Assembly: GCF_023073715.1 (NCBI RefSeq)
Contig: NZ_JADPKA010000028.1
Span: 62,001-126,000, forward strand
Origin: Bradyrhizobium sp. 164
GTDB taxonomy: Bacteria > Pseudomonadota > Alphaproteobacteria > Rhizobiales > Xanthobacteraceae
DNA: 64,000 nucleotides
Direction of reading: 5' to 3'
The notes beneath the pieces are model-generated. The model ran no database searches. It was not told the origin of the DNA and saw nothing but the letters and a program-made list of their open reading frames with translations. Below, piece after piece: positions 52,460-60,367 of this stretch (positions are counted from its first letter, which is position 1; every line of letters begins with the position of its first letter). The translations under genes were made by a program, and so were the position numbers.

Positions 52460-53323
52460 ATGCTCGATCTCGAGCTGCTGCGCAGCTTCGTCTCGGTGAT
52501 CGAGGCCGGCGGCTTCACCCGCGCCGGCGAGCGCGTTCACCGCACGCAGTCGACCGTGAGCCAGCAGATCAAGCGGCTGGAGGAGGACGTCGGCCAGGCG
52601 CTGCTGCACCGCGACGGCAAAGATGTCCGCCCCACAGAGGCCGGCGAGCGGCTGCTGTCCTATGCGCGGCGGCTGCTCTCGCTGGCCGAGGAGGCGCGCG
52701 ACGTGCTGCGCCAGCCCGAGGGCGAAGGCGCGATCCGGCTCGGCATTCCCGAGGATTTCGCGGCATACCGACTGGCGAAACTGCTCGGTGCGTTCTCGCG
52801 CTCGCATCCGCGCCTGCGGCTCGACGTCCGCGCCGACCAGAGCAAGCATCTGGCCCGTGATCTCGAACGCGGCGAACTCGATCTTGCGCTGTACAAGCGC
52901 GAGGCCGGCGCGAAGGACGCCATCGCGGTGTGGCCCGAGCGGGTGCACTGGGTCACCAGCAAGAGCCATCCGGTCGACGTCAACGTGCCCTCGGTGCCGC
53001 TGATCGGGTTTCCGCTCGGCTGCATCTATCGCGCCGGCGCCATTCACGCGCTGGAAAGCGCGGGCCGCGCCTGGCACACCGCCTACACGTCATCCAGTCT
53101 CGCCGGCATCCAGGCCGCGGTCGCCGCCGGCATGGGGCTGAGCATCCTGTCGGAGATGGCCATCCAGTCCGACCACCGCGTGCTGACCGCCAAGGATGGC
53201 TTTGCGCCGATCAACCGCACGGAGGTGGCATTGATGGCCGCGCCCGGCGCCAGCCCCGCAACGCTGCGGCTGGCCGATCGGCTCGCCGAGTTCTGCGATG
53301 ATGTGCAGGCGAAGGCGGCCTAA
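52460..53323 (+). CDS. LysR-family transcriptional regulator
   Basis: 287 residues from ATG 52460 with GGAGG five bases upstream; ATGs at 52418 and 52448 are in frame but the first lies inside the dyad. Winged HTH at ~2-62 (LDLELLRSFVSVIEAGGFTRAGERVHRTQSTVSQQIKRLEEDVGQALLHRDGKDVRPTEAGERLL, family landmarks SFVSVIEAGGF and QSTVSQQI), followed by the effector domain to 287. Effector unknown. Divergent from the exporter and hydrolase genes with the dyad between them. Its stop overlaps the convergent pdeM stop by four bases. Confidence 0.95.
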   Translation: MLDLELLRSFVSVIEAGGFTRAGERVHRTQSTVSQQIKRLEEDVGQALLHRDGKDVRPTEAGERLLSYARRLLSLAEEARDVLRQPEGEGAIRLGIPEDFAAYRLAKLLGAFSRSHPRLRLDVRADQSKHLARDLERGELDLALYKREAGAKDAIAVWPERVHWVTSKSHPVDVNVPSVPLIGFPLGCIYRAGAIHALESAGRAWHTAYTSSSLAGIQAAVAAGMGLSILSEMAIQSDHRVLTAKDGFAPINRTEVALMAAPGASPATLRLADRLAEFCDDVQAKAA

Positions 53324-53991
53324 TAACACCGCGACGCGGCGATCGCGTGGACGCGGCGGTCGCCGAGCAGATGGGCGACAAAGCCGTTGGTCGGAAAGAC
53401 CTTTGCGAAGGCGGCATCGCGGATGCTGAGGCCGCCAGTATAGGCGCCGAAGGCCGGCATCACGGCCCGCATCCCGTCACTGGCAAAGCAGCGGCGCTCC
53501 ATCGAGCGGCCGCGCGTGGAAACGCGGGCCTTCGGATGCAGATGGCCGGCAATCTCGCCGCTTGCGCCGGTCGGCTCGTGGCGGAAGGCGATCGGGCCAA
53601 CCAAGACTTCGTCGGCGGCGGTGCCGCCGAGATCACGCGGCAGCATGGGATCGTGATTGCCCGAGATCCAGATCCAGTCGCGGCCGGTCTGGAGTGCGGC
53701 GACAGCGTCGCGATCTTCCGCCGACAAACGCTCATGCGCGGTGCGGTCGTGAAAGCTGTCGCCGAGCGCGATGACGATGCGTGGATCATGGCGGGAGATG
53801 ACAGCAGCAAGGCGGCTTAGCGTCGCCAGCGTGTCGTAGGGCGGCAGCAGCACGCCGCGGGTGGCGAAGCTGGAGGCTTTTTCCAGATGCAGGTCGGAGA
53901 CGACGAGCAGGCGCTGCTCTTCCCAGAACAATGCACCGGCGAGGTCGGCCGCGAACGTCACACCGCTGATGGTAACCTTCGAAACGCGCAT
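53320..53991 (-). CDS. pdeM: Ligase-associated metallophosphoesterase PdeM
   Basis: 223 residues from ATG 53991. Calcineurin-like metallophosphoesterase with all five boxes: VVSDLHLEKAS, ALGDSFHDR, SGNHDP, GEIAGHLHPKA with the last histidines. This is the nuclease/phosphodiesterase of the 'ligase-associated DNA damage response' set. It lies 53 bases after the helicase gene on the same strand. The other two members, an exonuclease and an ATP-dependent ligase, are 5 kb away at 59330-62280. The open frame to 54780 lies inside the helicase gene and is rejected. Confidence 0.94.
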   Translation of the reverse strand: MRVSKVTISGVTFAADLAGALFWEEQRLLVVSDLHLEKASSFATRGVLLPPYDTLATLSRLAAVISRHDPRIVIALGDSFHDRTAHERLSAEDRDAVAALQTGRDWIWISGNHDPMLPRDLGGTAADEVLVGPIAFRHEPTGASGEIAGHLHPKARVSTRGRSMERRCFASDGMRAVMPAFGAYTGGLSIRDAAFAKVFPTNGFVAHLLGDRRVHAIAASRCY

Positions 53992-54044
53992 GTCCTCGAC
54001 ATCTCCTGAAACCTGCGCGCCTGCCGTCACGTCCGAACCTGCTC

Positions 54045-56630
54045 TTATCCCATGGCCTCTTTGACCAGCTCGTCGGCGGCTTCCGCCAACAGCTCGTCGC
54101 CAGCTTCGCCATAAACTGACTCGCGGCCGATTTCCAGCATCACGGGGACGGCGAGCGGGGAAACGCGGTCGAGTTCCCGAAGCGTGATCCGGCCCTGAAT
54201 ACGCATCAGCATGTCGCTGAGACGGCGCAGGTCGAGCAGGCCGGTGGCGGCATCGGCGCGGGCGGCGCGCAAGAGCACGTGATCGGCCTGGTGCTTGCGC
54301 AGCACGTCGTAGACCAGATCGGTGGAGAACAGCACCTGGCGCCGGCTTTTCTCTTCGCCGGTATGGCGTCGCGCGATCAGGCCGGAGATGATCGCGCAAT
54401 TGCGGAAGGTGCGCTTCATGAGCGCCGATTCGGCGAGCCAGGCTTCGAGATCGTCGCCGAGCATGTCGGGGTCGAACAGGGCATCGAGATCGATCCGGCC
54501 GTCCCGGATCATGAACGACATATCGCCAAGCGCCCAGACCGCGATCGCATATTCGTTGGCAACGAAGCCGAGCGGCCGGGCGCGGGCGCGTTCGAGACGA
54601 CGCGTCAGCAGCATGCCGAGGGTCTGGTGCGCGAGACGGCCCTCGAACGGATAACAGACGAGATAATGCTTGTTGGCGCGTGGAAAGCTCTCGACCAGGA
54701 GCTCGCGCACCGCGGGCACGCGGGAGACATCCTTTTGCAGCGACAGCCAATCGCGCACCTGCTCGGGCAAGCCACCCCATGCGCGCCCATCATCGAGCAG
54801 CCGGCGCACGCGCTCGGCGAGATAGGTCGAGAGCGGGAATTTGCCGCCCATATAGGACGGCACCTTCGGATCCTTGTCATGCGCGCGCGAGACATAGACC
54901 TGGTCCTCGACCAGGGTCTCGTAGCGGACCACCTCGCCGCTGAACGCGAAAGTGTCGCCGGGGCTCAAGCCCTCGATGAAGGCTTCCTCGATCTCGCCAA
55001 GCAGCCTGCCGCCGCGCGCGATCACCCCGGTCGAGCCGCCTGCTTTTCCTTCACCGCCGCGCGAGCGCACTAGCCGCACCTTCAGCATGTCGTCCTCGAC
55101 GATAGTGCCGACATTCATGCGGTAGCTCTGCCGCACTTTTGGGTTGGCGACGCGCCAGCGTCCTTCCTTGTCCTGCTTGATACGGGCGAAGCGCTCATAG
55201 GTCTTCAGCGCATAGCCGCCGGAGGCGACGAAATCGACCACGTCGTCGAAATCCTGCCGCGACAGGTTTGCGTAGGGCGCGGCGGTGCGAACCTCGCCGT
55301 AGAGCTCGTGCGAGAGGAACGGCTCGCCGCAGGCGCAGCCGAGCACGTGCTGGGCGAGCACATCGAGCGCGCCCGTGCGCAGCGGCGGCGTGTCCTGCGC
55401 ATTCTCCGCGATGGCATCGATGGCGACGCGGCACTCCAGCACCTCGAAGCGGTTGGCGGGCACCAGCACCGCGCGCGAGGCTTCGTCGAGGCGGTGGTTG
55501 GCGCGGCCGATGCGCTGCATCAGGCGCGAGGATCCCTTGGGTGCGCCGATATTGACGACGAGATCGACGTCGCCCCAGTCGACGCCGAGGTCGAGCGAGG
55601 AGGTGCAGACCACGCCACGCAGCCTGCCCGTCGACATCGCGTCCTCGACCTTGCGGCGCTGGGCGACGTCCAGCGAGCCGTGATGCAGGGCGATGGCGAG
55701 GCCGTCATCGTTCATGCTCCAGAGATTCTGGAACAGCATCTCGGCCTGGCTGCGGGTGTTGACGAATACCAGCGTGGTCTTGTTCGCCTTGATCAGCTCG
55801 TAGATCTCAGGGAGCGCGTGGCGCGCGCTGTGACCGGCCCAGGGCAATCGCTCGCGCGTATCCAGCATCTCGACCAAAGGCGGCGCGGCGCCACCGGCGA
55901 TGACGATGTCGGCCGCAGCTTCCCTGCCTTCGGGCTGCGGCACCAGGAAGCGCGCGAGCTGCTCCGGCTCGGCGACGGTCGCCGACAGGCCGATCGCACG
56001 CAGCTGCGGCGCCAGCCGCCATAGCCGCGCCAGCCCGAGTGAGAGCAAATCGCCACGCTTCGACGTCACCAGCGCATGCAGCTCGTCGAGCACGATGCGC
56101 TTCAAGGAGGAGAACAGGAATGGCGCGTCGTCGGAGGACAGCAACAGCGCAAGCTGCTCGGGCGTGGTCAGCAGAACGTCCGGCGGGTAGCGCCGCTGCC
56201 GCTGCCGGCGCGACACCGGCGTGTCGCCGGTGCGAGTCTCGACCTTGATCGGCAGCGCCATCTCGGCGATCGGCCGCTCCAGATTGCGCGCGATGTCGAC
56301 GGCGAGCGCTTTCAGCGGCGAGATGTAGAGCGTGTGGAGACCGCCGCTGCGCTGCAGGCTGCGTCCGGTGGAGACGAGGCTCTTCTTCGTGCTAGCCTCC
56401 CGCCGAGCTGCATCAGAAGACAGCTCCACCAGCGTCGGCAGAAATCCCGCCAGCGTCTTGCCGGCGCCGGTCGGCGCGATCAGCAGCGCCGAGCGGTCCT
56501 CGCGTGCCTTCTCCAAGAGCGCCAATTGATGGGCGCGCGGCGACCAGCCGCGGGCTGCGAACCACGCGTTGAAGCGGTCCGGCAGCAGCGCAGGCGTCTC
56601 GGCCGGGGATTTGAGGATGCGGGGCGGCAC
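54045..56630 (-). CDS. Ligase-associated DEXH-box helicase (Lhr-like)
   Basis: 861 residues from GTG 56630 (VPPRILKSPAETPALLPDRFNAWFAARGW). The frame continues upstream to 56810 only through a palindromic repeat; GTG is favoured by homologue-like N-terminal sequence but no clear ribosome-binding site is seen. Walker A APTGAGKTLAGF, DEXH box LDELHAL, SAT-like LSATVAEP in the first RecA domain; VNTRSQAEMLFQ, TSSLDLGVDWGDVDLVVNIGAPKG and QRIGRANHR in the second; a winged-helix and DUF-type C-terminal region. A 3'-5' DNA helicase acting with PdeM and the ligase in repair. Operonic with pdeM. Confidence 0.94.
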   Translation of the reverse strand: MPPRILKSPAETPALLPDRFNAWFAARGWSPRAHQLALLEKAREDRSALLIAPTGAGKTLAGFLPTLVELSSDAARREASTKKSLVSTGRSLQRSGGLHTLYISPLKALAVDIARNLERPIAEMALPIKVETRTGDTPVSRRQRQRRYPPDVLLTTPEQLALLLSSDDAPFLFSSLKRIVLDELHALVTSKRGDLLSLGLARLWRLAPQLRAIGLSATVAEPEQLARFLVPQPEGREAAADIVIAGGAAPPLVEMLDTRERLPWAGHSARHALPEIYELIKANKTTLVFVNTRSQAEMLFQNLWSMNDDGLAIALHHGSLDVAQRRKVEDAMSTGRLRGVVCTSSLDLGVDWGDVDLVVNIGAPKGSSRLMQRIGRANHRLDEASRAVLVPANRFEVLECRVAIDAIAENAQDTPPLRTGALDVLAQHVLGCACGEPFLSHELYGEVRTAAPYANLSRQDFDDVVDFVASGGYALKTYERFARIKQDKEGRWRVANPKVRQSYRMNVGTIVEDDMLKVRLVRSRGGEGKAGGSTGVIARGGRLLGEIEEAFIEGLSPGDTFAFSGEVVRYETLVEDQVYVSRAHDKDPKVPSYMGGKFPLSTYLAERVRRLLDDGRAWGGLPEQVRDWLSLQKDVSRVPAVRELLVESFPRANKHYLVCYPFEGRLAHQTLGMLLTRRLERARARPLGFVANEYAIAVWALGDMSFMIRDGRIDLDALFDPDMLGDDLEAWLAESALMKRTFRNCAIISGLIARRHTGEEKSRRQVLFSTDLVYDVLRKHQADHVLLRAARADAATGLLDLRRLSDMLMRIQGRITLRELDRVSPLAVPVMLEIGRESVYGEAGDELLAEAADELVKEAMG

Positions 56631-56699
56631 GGCATAAGAAGTAAGCCGTGCGCGCGGGTTCGTCGAGGGGTTGAAGCGGCCGAATAGCCGACGCCACTG

Positions 56700-56850
56700 T
56701 CCCTGTCCCCTTGTGGGAGAGGGTGGATCGCCGCGCAACGGCGAGACGGATGAGGGGTCTCTCCCCACGAATCTAACTCTCGTTTGGAGGCGCGGATAAA
56801 AACCCCTCATCCGGCGCTTCGCGCCACCTTCTCCCGCAAGGGGAGAAGGA
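56700..56850. repeat. CCTTCTCCC/CCCTGTCCC palindromic repeat cluster
   Basis: Imperfect hairpin at 56701-56723 and CCTTCTCCC-N5-GGGAGAAGG at 56827-56849, of the same CCTCTCCC-type families seen at 44895, 60671 and 62329. Fills the gap between the substrate-binding protein and the helicase; it also encodes the false N-terminal extension of the helicase frame. Confidence 0.6.
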
Positions 56851-56859
56851 AGAGCTTCC

Positions 56860-58089
56860 CTACTCCGACATCGGCTTGTCGGAGATGTCCCAGTCCTTGC
56901 CGGTGAACGTCGAGATGAACAGCGTCTTCATTGGCGTGTAATTCTCGGGCGTGTAGCTGTAGGTGACGCCGTCGAGGAAATAGGGCGAGTGGAAACCGTT
57001 GAGGTTTGATGCCTGCTTCAGCACGTTGGCGCGGGTGAGCTCGTCGCCGCAGCGGCGCAGGATCTCGCCCATGGTCACCGCCTGGCCGTAGCCGGCGAAG
57101 GCGATGGTGTTGTCGGGATCGATCGCCGGTGTGTATTTCTTGCGCAGCTCCTCGAACGCCATCACGTCGGGGTCCTTCTCCCATTTCGGCAGGCCGACCT
57201 CCTTGTTGTAGCGGATGGCAACGATGCCGGTGGCGTTCTCGAGGCCCGCGGCGCTGAGGATGGAGCGGCCGGTCGAGCCGGCCGACAGCAGCTGCAGCGG
57301 TTTCCAGCCGAGCTCGGCTACTTTCCGAATCGACTGCGACGACGCCTTGCCGGTGGAGATGTTGTAGAAGACATCGGCGCCCGACTTCGAGAGGTTGATG
57401 AGCTGGGAATCGACCGTCGGCTCGGTGAGATCGTAGGTCTGCTCCATGATCACCTGCGCGGTGCCGCCGGCATCGGCCAGCACCTTCTTGAAGGGACCCA
57501 GGAAGTCGCGGCCGAAATCGTCGTTCTGGTAGAGGATGCCGATCTTGGCGTTCGGCTTCACGCTGACGACGTGCCGGGCCAGTATGCGCGCCTCGGTCGG
57601 GTAGAGCGGCAGGCCCGCCATGGTCCATTTGAACTCTTTCGGGTTATTCCACTTCGACGCCCCGGTGTTGAGCAGGAGCTGCGGCACGCCCTTGGAGTTC
57701 AGGTATTTGTGCACGGCGGTCTGCGGTGCGGTGCCGAGCGAGCCGTAGAGCGCCAGCACCTCCTCCTGCTCGACCAGGCGCCGCGTCGCCTCGACGCATT
57801 TCGGGGCGCTGTAGGCATCGTCCATGGTGAGGAACTTGATCTTGCGCCCGTTGATGCCGCCCTTCTCGTTCAGCATCTGGAAATATGCCTCGCCAATGCG
57901 GCCGAGCACGCCGTAGAGCGAGCCGGGGCCGGAATGCGGCACGGTCTGCCCGATCTTGATCTCGGTGTCGCTGGCCCCCGCATCGTATTTCTTCTCCGCG
58001 GCCCAGACATAAGGCGCAGGCAAAGTGGATGCGGCAATTGTGGCGAGCGCGGCGGCGCTGAAGTCGCGCCGCGATGGATTCTTGGTCAT
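56860..58089 (-). CDS. Branched-chain-amino-acid-type ABC substrate-binding protein
   Basis: 409 residues from ATG 58089, GGGAG about 11 bases upstream. Tat-type signal (SRRDFSAAALATIAASTLPAPYVWAAEKK) ending near 34. Type-1 periplasmic-binding fold: IKIGQTVPHSGPGSLYGVLGRIGEAYFQMLNEKGGINGRKIKFLTMDDAYSAPKCVEATRRLVEQEEVLALYGSLGT, with the GPxSxYG ligand loop (landmarks HSGPGSLYG and INGRKIKF). Members serve LivHMGF-type importers for amino acids, amides or aromatics. No permease or ATPase is adjacent, so the transporter partners are elsewhere. It is an isolated gene inside the DNA-repair cluster. Confidence 0.93.
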   Translation of the reverse strand: MTKNPSRRDFSAAALATIAASTLPAPYVWAAEKKYDAGASDTEIKIGQTVPHSGPGSLYGVLGRIGEAYFQMLNEKGGINGRKIKFLTMDDAYSAPKCVEATRRLVEQEEVLALYGSLGTAPQTAVHKYLNSKGVPQLLLNTGASKWNNPKEFKWTMAGLPLYPTEARILARHVVSVKPNAKIGILYQNDDFGRDFLGPFKKVLADAGGTAQVIMEQTYDLTEPTVDSQLINLSKSGADVFYNISTGKASSQSIRKVAELGWKPLQLLSAGSTGRSILSAAGLENATGIVAIRYNKEVGLPKWEKDPDVMAFEELRKKYTPAIDPDNTIAFAGYGQAVTMGEILRRCGDELTRANVLKQASNLNGFHSPYFLDGVTYSYTPENYTPMKTLFISTFTGKDWDISDKPMSE

Positions 58090-58203
58090 GTTTGTTTCTC
58101 CCTGTGCGCGCATTGTGCTGGCACCGCCGCACGGCTCGCAAGTGGGAAGTCGCAGCTTTGCGACGCAATGACGCTCAAATTGCCAGGCGATTAGCGCCTA
58201 GAC

Positions 58204-59130
58204 TCAAGTTTTCTCGGCAACGGCGACGAGGCCGCGCACCGGCTCGTTGTTCTCGTTGCGCGGCGAGGCCGGCTCCAGTGTCAGCAGCTTGAGCCCGGCT
58301 TTCGCGATGGCGGCGCGCACATATTCCGCGGAATGGGCGTAGCGCAGGCCTTCGCCGAGCACGATGCCGCTGCCGTCATGCGTCTCCAGCGTGAAGGCCA
58401 GCACGCCGCCGGCTGCGAGCACGCGCTTGGCCTCGGTGAGCACCGGCGCAAGATCAGAGAGATAGACGAAGGCATCCGCGGCAACCACGAGGTTCGCGCT
58501 CGCATCACTCTTGTCGCGCAGACCTTCGATCATGTCGGCGACTTCGAGCTCGGCATAGAGATTGGTGGCGCGCGCCTGCTTGATCATGCCGGGCGACAGA
58601 TCGATGCCGACGAAATGATCGACCTGCTTGGCGAAGGCGGCGGCCGCGAGCCCGGTGCCGCAGCCGAGATCGATGGTGCGCTTGAAGAAGGCGGGCTTCT
58701 TGGCGGCCGCGCGTGAGGCCAGCACCGCCTTGAAGATCAGGCTCGGGGCGCGGTACCCGAGATCGTTGATCAGCGTGTGCTCGAAGCGCGGCGCATATTG
58801 ATCGAACAGGGCCTGCACATAGGCCTTCGGCATCTCCGCCATCTCGGCATCACCGAGTCGCATCAGATGCAGGCCGGCGCCGTGCTGATCCTCGGGATCG
58901 GACCTGAGCGCTTCACGAAACGCCGCGATGGCCTTGTCGCGCTCGCCGAGCTGCTGACGGACTTCGCCGAGGGTGAACCAGGCCGAGGTGAAGTTCGGCG
59001 CGAGCTCGATCGCCTGCTCCAGCAGGTCCGCGGCCGCGGCCAGATCGCCCTTGAGTTGGAGGTCGCGCGCGAACTCGAAGCGGCGGTCGGCCATGAGATC
59101 GCCGGAGGTCAGGAACAGGCGCAGGGGCAT
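58204..59130 (-). CDS. TPR-containing SAM-dependent methyltransferase
   Basis: 308 residues from ATG 59130 (MPLRLFLTSGDLMADRRFE); ATG 59094 (MADRRF) is also possible. Residues 15-90 contain a short TPR helix array (ARDLQLKGDLAAAADLLEQAIELAPNFTSAWFTLGEVRQQLGERDKAIAAFREALRSDPED, landmarks LEQAIELAP and AIAAFREAL). The class-I methyltransferase core has TIDLGCGTGLAAAAFAKQVDHFVGIDLSPGMI and the AADAFVYL/VLAFTLETHD strands. The substrate is unknown; related TPR-methyltransferases act on lipids or proteins. It diverges from the exonuclease gene across 199 bases with no other feature. Confidence 0.92.
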   Translation of the reverse strand: MPLRLFLTSGDLMADRRFEFARDLQLKGDLAAAADLLEQAIELAPNFTSAWFTLGEVRQQLGERDKAIAAFREALRSDPEDQHGAGLHLMRLGDAEMAEMPKAYVQALFDQYAPRFEHTLINDLGYRAPSLIFKAVLASRAAAKKPAFFKRTIDLGCGTGLAAAAFAKQVDHFVGIDLSPGMIKQARATNLYAELEVADMIEGLRDKSDASANLVVAADAFVYLSDLAPVLTEAKRVLAAGGVLAFTLETHDGSGIVLGEGLRYAHSAEYVRAAIAKAGLKLLTLEPASPRNENNEPVRGLVAVAEKT

Positions 59131-59329
59131 AGGAACTCGGCTCGTCACTGCCGGGCTGACCCGGCAATCCATCAAAAAACGACTGTTTAAGTGCATGGAT
59201 GCGCGGGTCAAGCCTCCGCCCATTGGCTTCGGCGGGCTTTTTACACCGCCGGGCCGGCGAAGCCTAACGGAGACGGCAAGCCCGCGCATGACAGGTGAAT
59301 TCGGGGCGCCTGCCTCCTATATCGTCTCC

Positions 59330-60367
59330 ATGCGCCCGCAAGACATCCTGCTGCCAGTTGCTGCCGGCCTGTGCTGCAAGCCCGGCGGCTTCCATATCGA
59401 CCCCGTGCGCCCGGTTGAGCGGGCCGTGATCACCCACGGCCATTCCGATCATGCCCGCGCCGGCCATGGCGCAGTGCTGGCGACGCAGGAAACGCTGGAC
59501 ATGATGCGGCTGCGCTATGGCGAGCATTTTGCCGGCTTGACGCAAGCGATCCGCTATGGCGAGGAGATCCGGCTCGGCGACGTCACCGTCAAGTTTCACC
59601 CGGCCGGACACGTCTTGGGCTCGGCGCAGATTGCGGTGAGCTGCAAAGACACCTGCATCGTCGCCTCCGGCGATTACAAGGACGCACCCGATCCGACCTG
59701 CACGCCGTTCGAGCTCGTGCCCTGCGACGTTTTCATTACCGAGGCGACCTTCGGGCTGCCGGTATTCCGTCATGGCGATGCCGCCGACGAGGTGAAGAAG
59801 TTGCTCGCCTCCGTCGCCCTCTTTCCGGAGCGCGCGCATCTCGTCGGCGCCTATTCGCTTGGCAAGGCCCAGCGCGTGATCGCACTCTTGCGCCAGGCCG
59901 GCTACGACGCGCCGATCTACCTGCATGGTGCGATGGAGACGATCACGCATTACTATCAGATCCGCGGCATCGAACTCGGCGAGCTCAGGCCCGCGAAAGG
60001 CGTGAAGAAAGCGGCGCTCGCCGGCACGATTACGCTGGCACCGCCGTCGGCAACATCCGATCTCTGGACACGGCGCTTCCCCGATCCTCTCACCGCCTTC
60101 GCCTCCGGGTGGATGCGCGTGCGCGCCCGAGCGCGGCAGCGCGGCGTCGAGCTGCCGCTGGTGATCTCCGACCATGCCGACTGGGATGGCCTCACCGCCA
60201 CGATCGGTGCGACAGGTGCCGGCGAGATCTGGGTCACCCACGGCCAGGAAGACGCGCTGGTGCATTGGTGCCAAAGCAAGGGCTTGAAGGCGCGGCCGCT
60301 TGATCTCGTCGGCTATGGCGACGAGGAGGAGAGCGAGACGCCAATTGAGGGCGAGGCGGAGGCATGA
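59330..60367 (+). CDS. Ligase-associated MBL-fold exonuclease
   Basis: 345 residues from ATG 59330 (MRPQDILLPVAAGLCCKPGGFHIDP); ATG 59288 would add 14 residues. Beta-CASP-less metallo-beta-lactamase fold: THGHSDHARAGH is the HxHxDH motif, followed by HPAGHVLGSAQIAV, GDYKD and the final ISDHADW histidine. This is the exonuclease member of the 'ligase-associated DNA damage response' set. Its stop overlaps the ligase start by four bases (ATGA), so the two are coupled. The helicase-PdeM pair of the set is on the other strand 3-6 kb upstream. Confidence 0.93.
   Translation: MRPQDILLPVAAGLCCKPGGFHIDPVRPVERAVITHGHSDHARAGHGAVLATQETLDMMRLRYGEHFAGLTQAIRYGEEIRLGDVTVKFHPAGHVLGSAQIAVSCKDTCIVASGDYKDAPDPTCTPFELVPCDVFITEATFGLPVFRHGDAADEVKKLLASVALFPERAHLVGAYSLGKAQRVIALLRQAGYDAPIYLHGAMETITHYYQIRGIELGELRPAKGVKKAALAGTITLAPPSATSDLWTRRFPDPLTAFASGWMRVRARARQRGVELPLVISDHADWDGLTATIGATGAGEIWVTHGQEDALVHWCQSKGLKARPLDLVGYGDEEESETPIEGEAEA

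Noticed and set aside
53992..54780. N-terminal extension of pdeM to 486 residues
   Set aside because: Runs through the helicase gene in another frame; the metallophosphoesterase starts at MRVSKVTISG.
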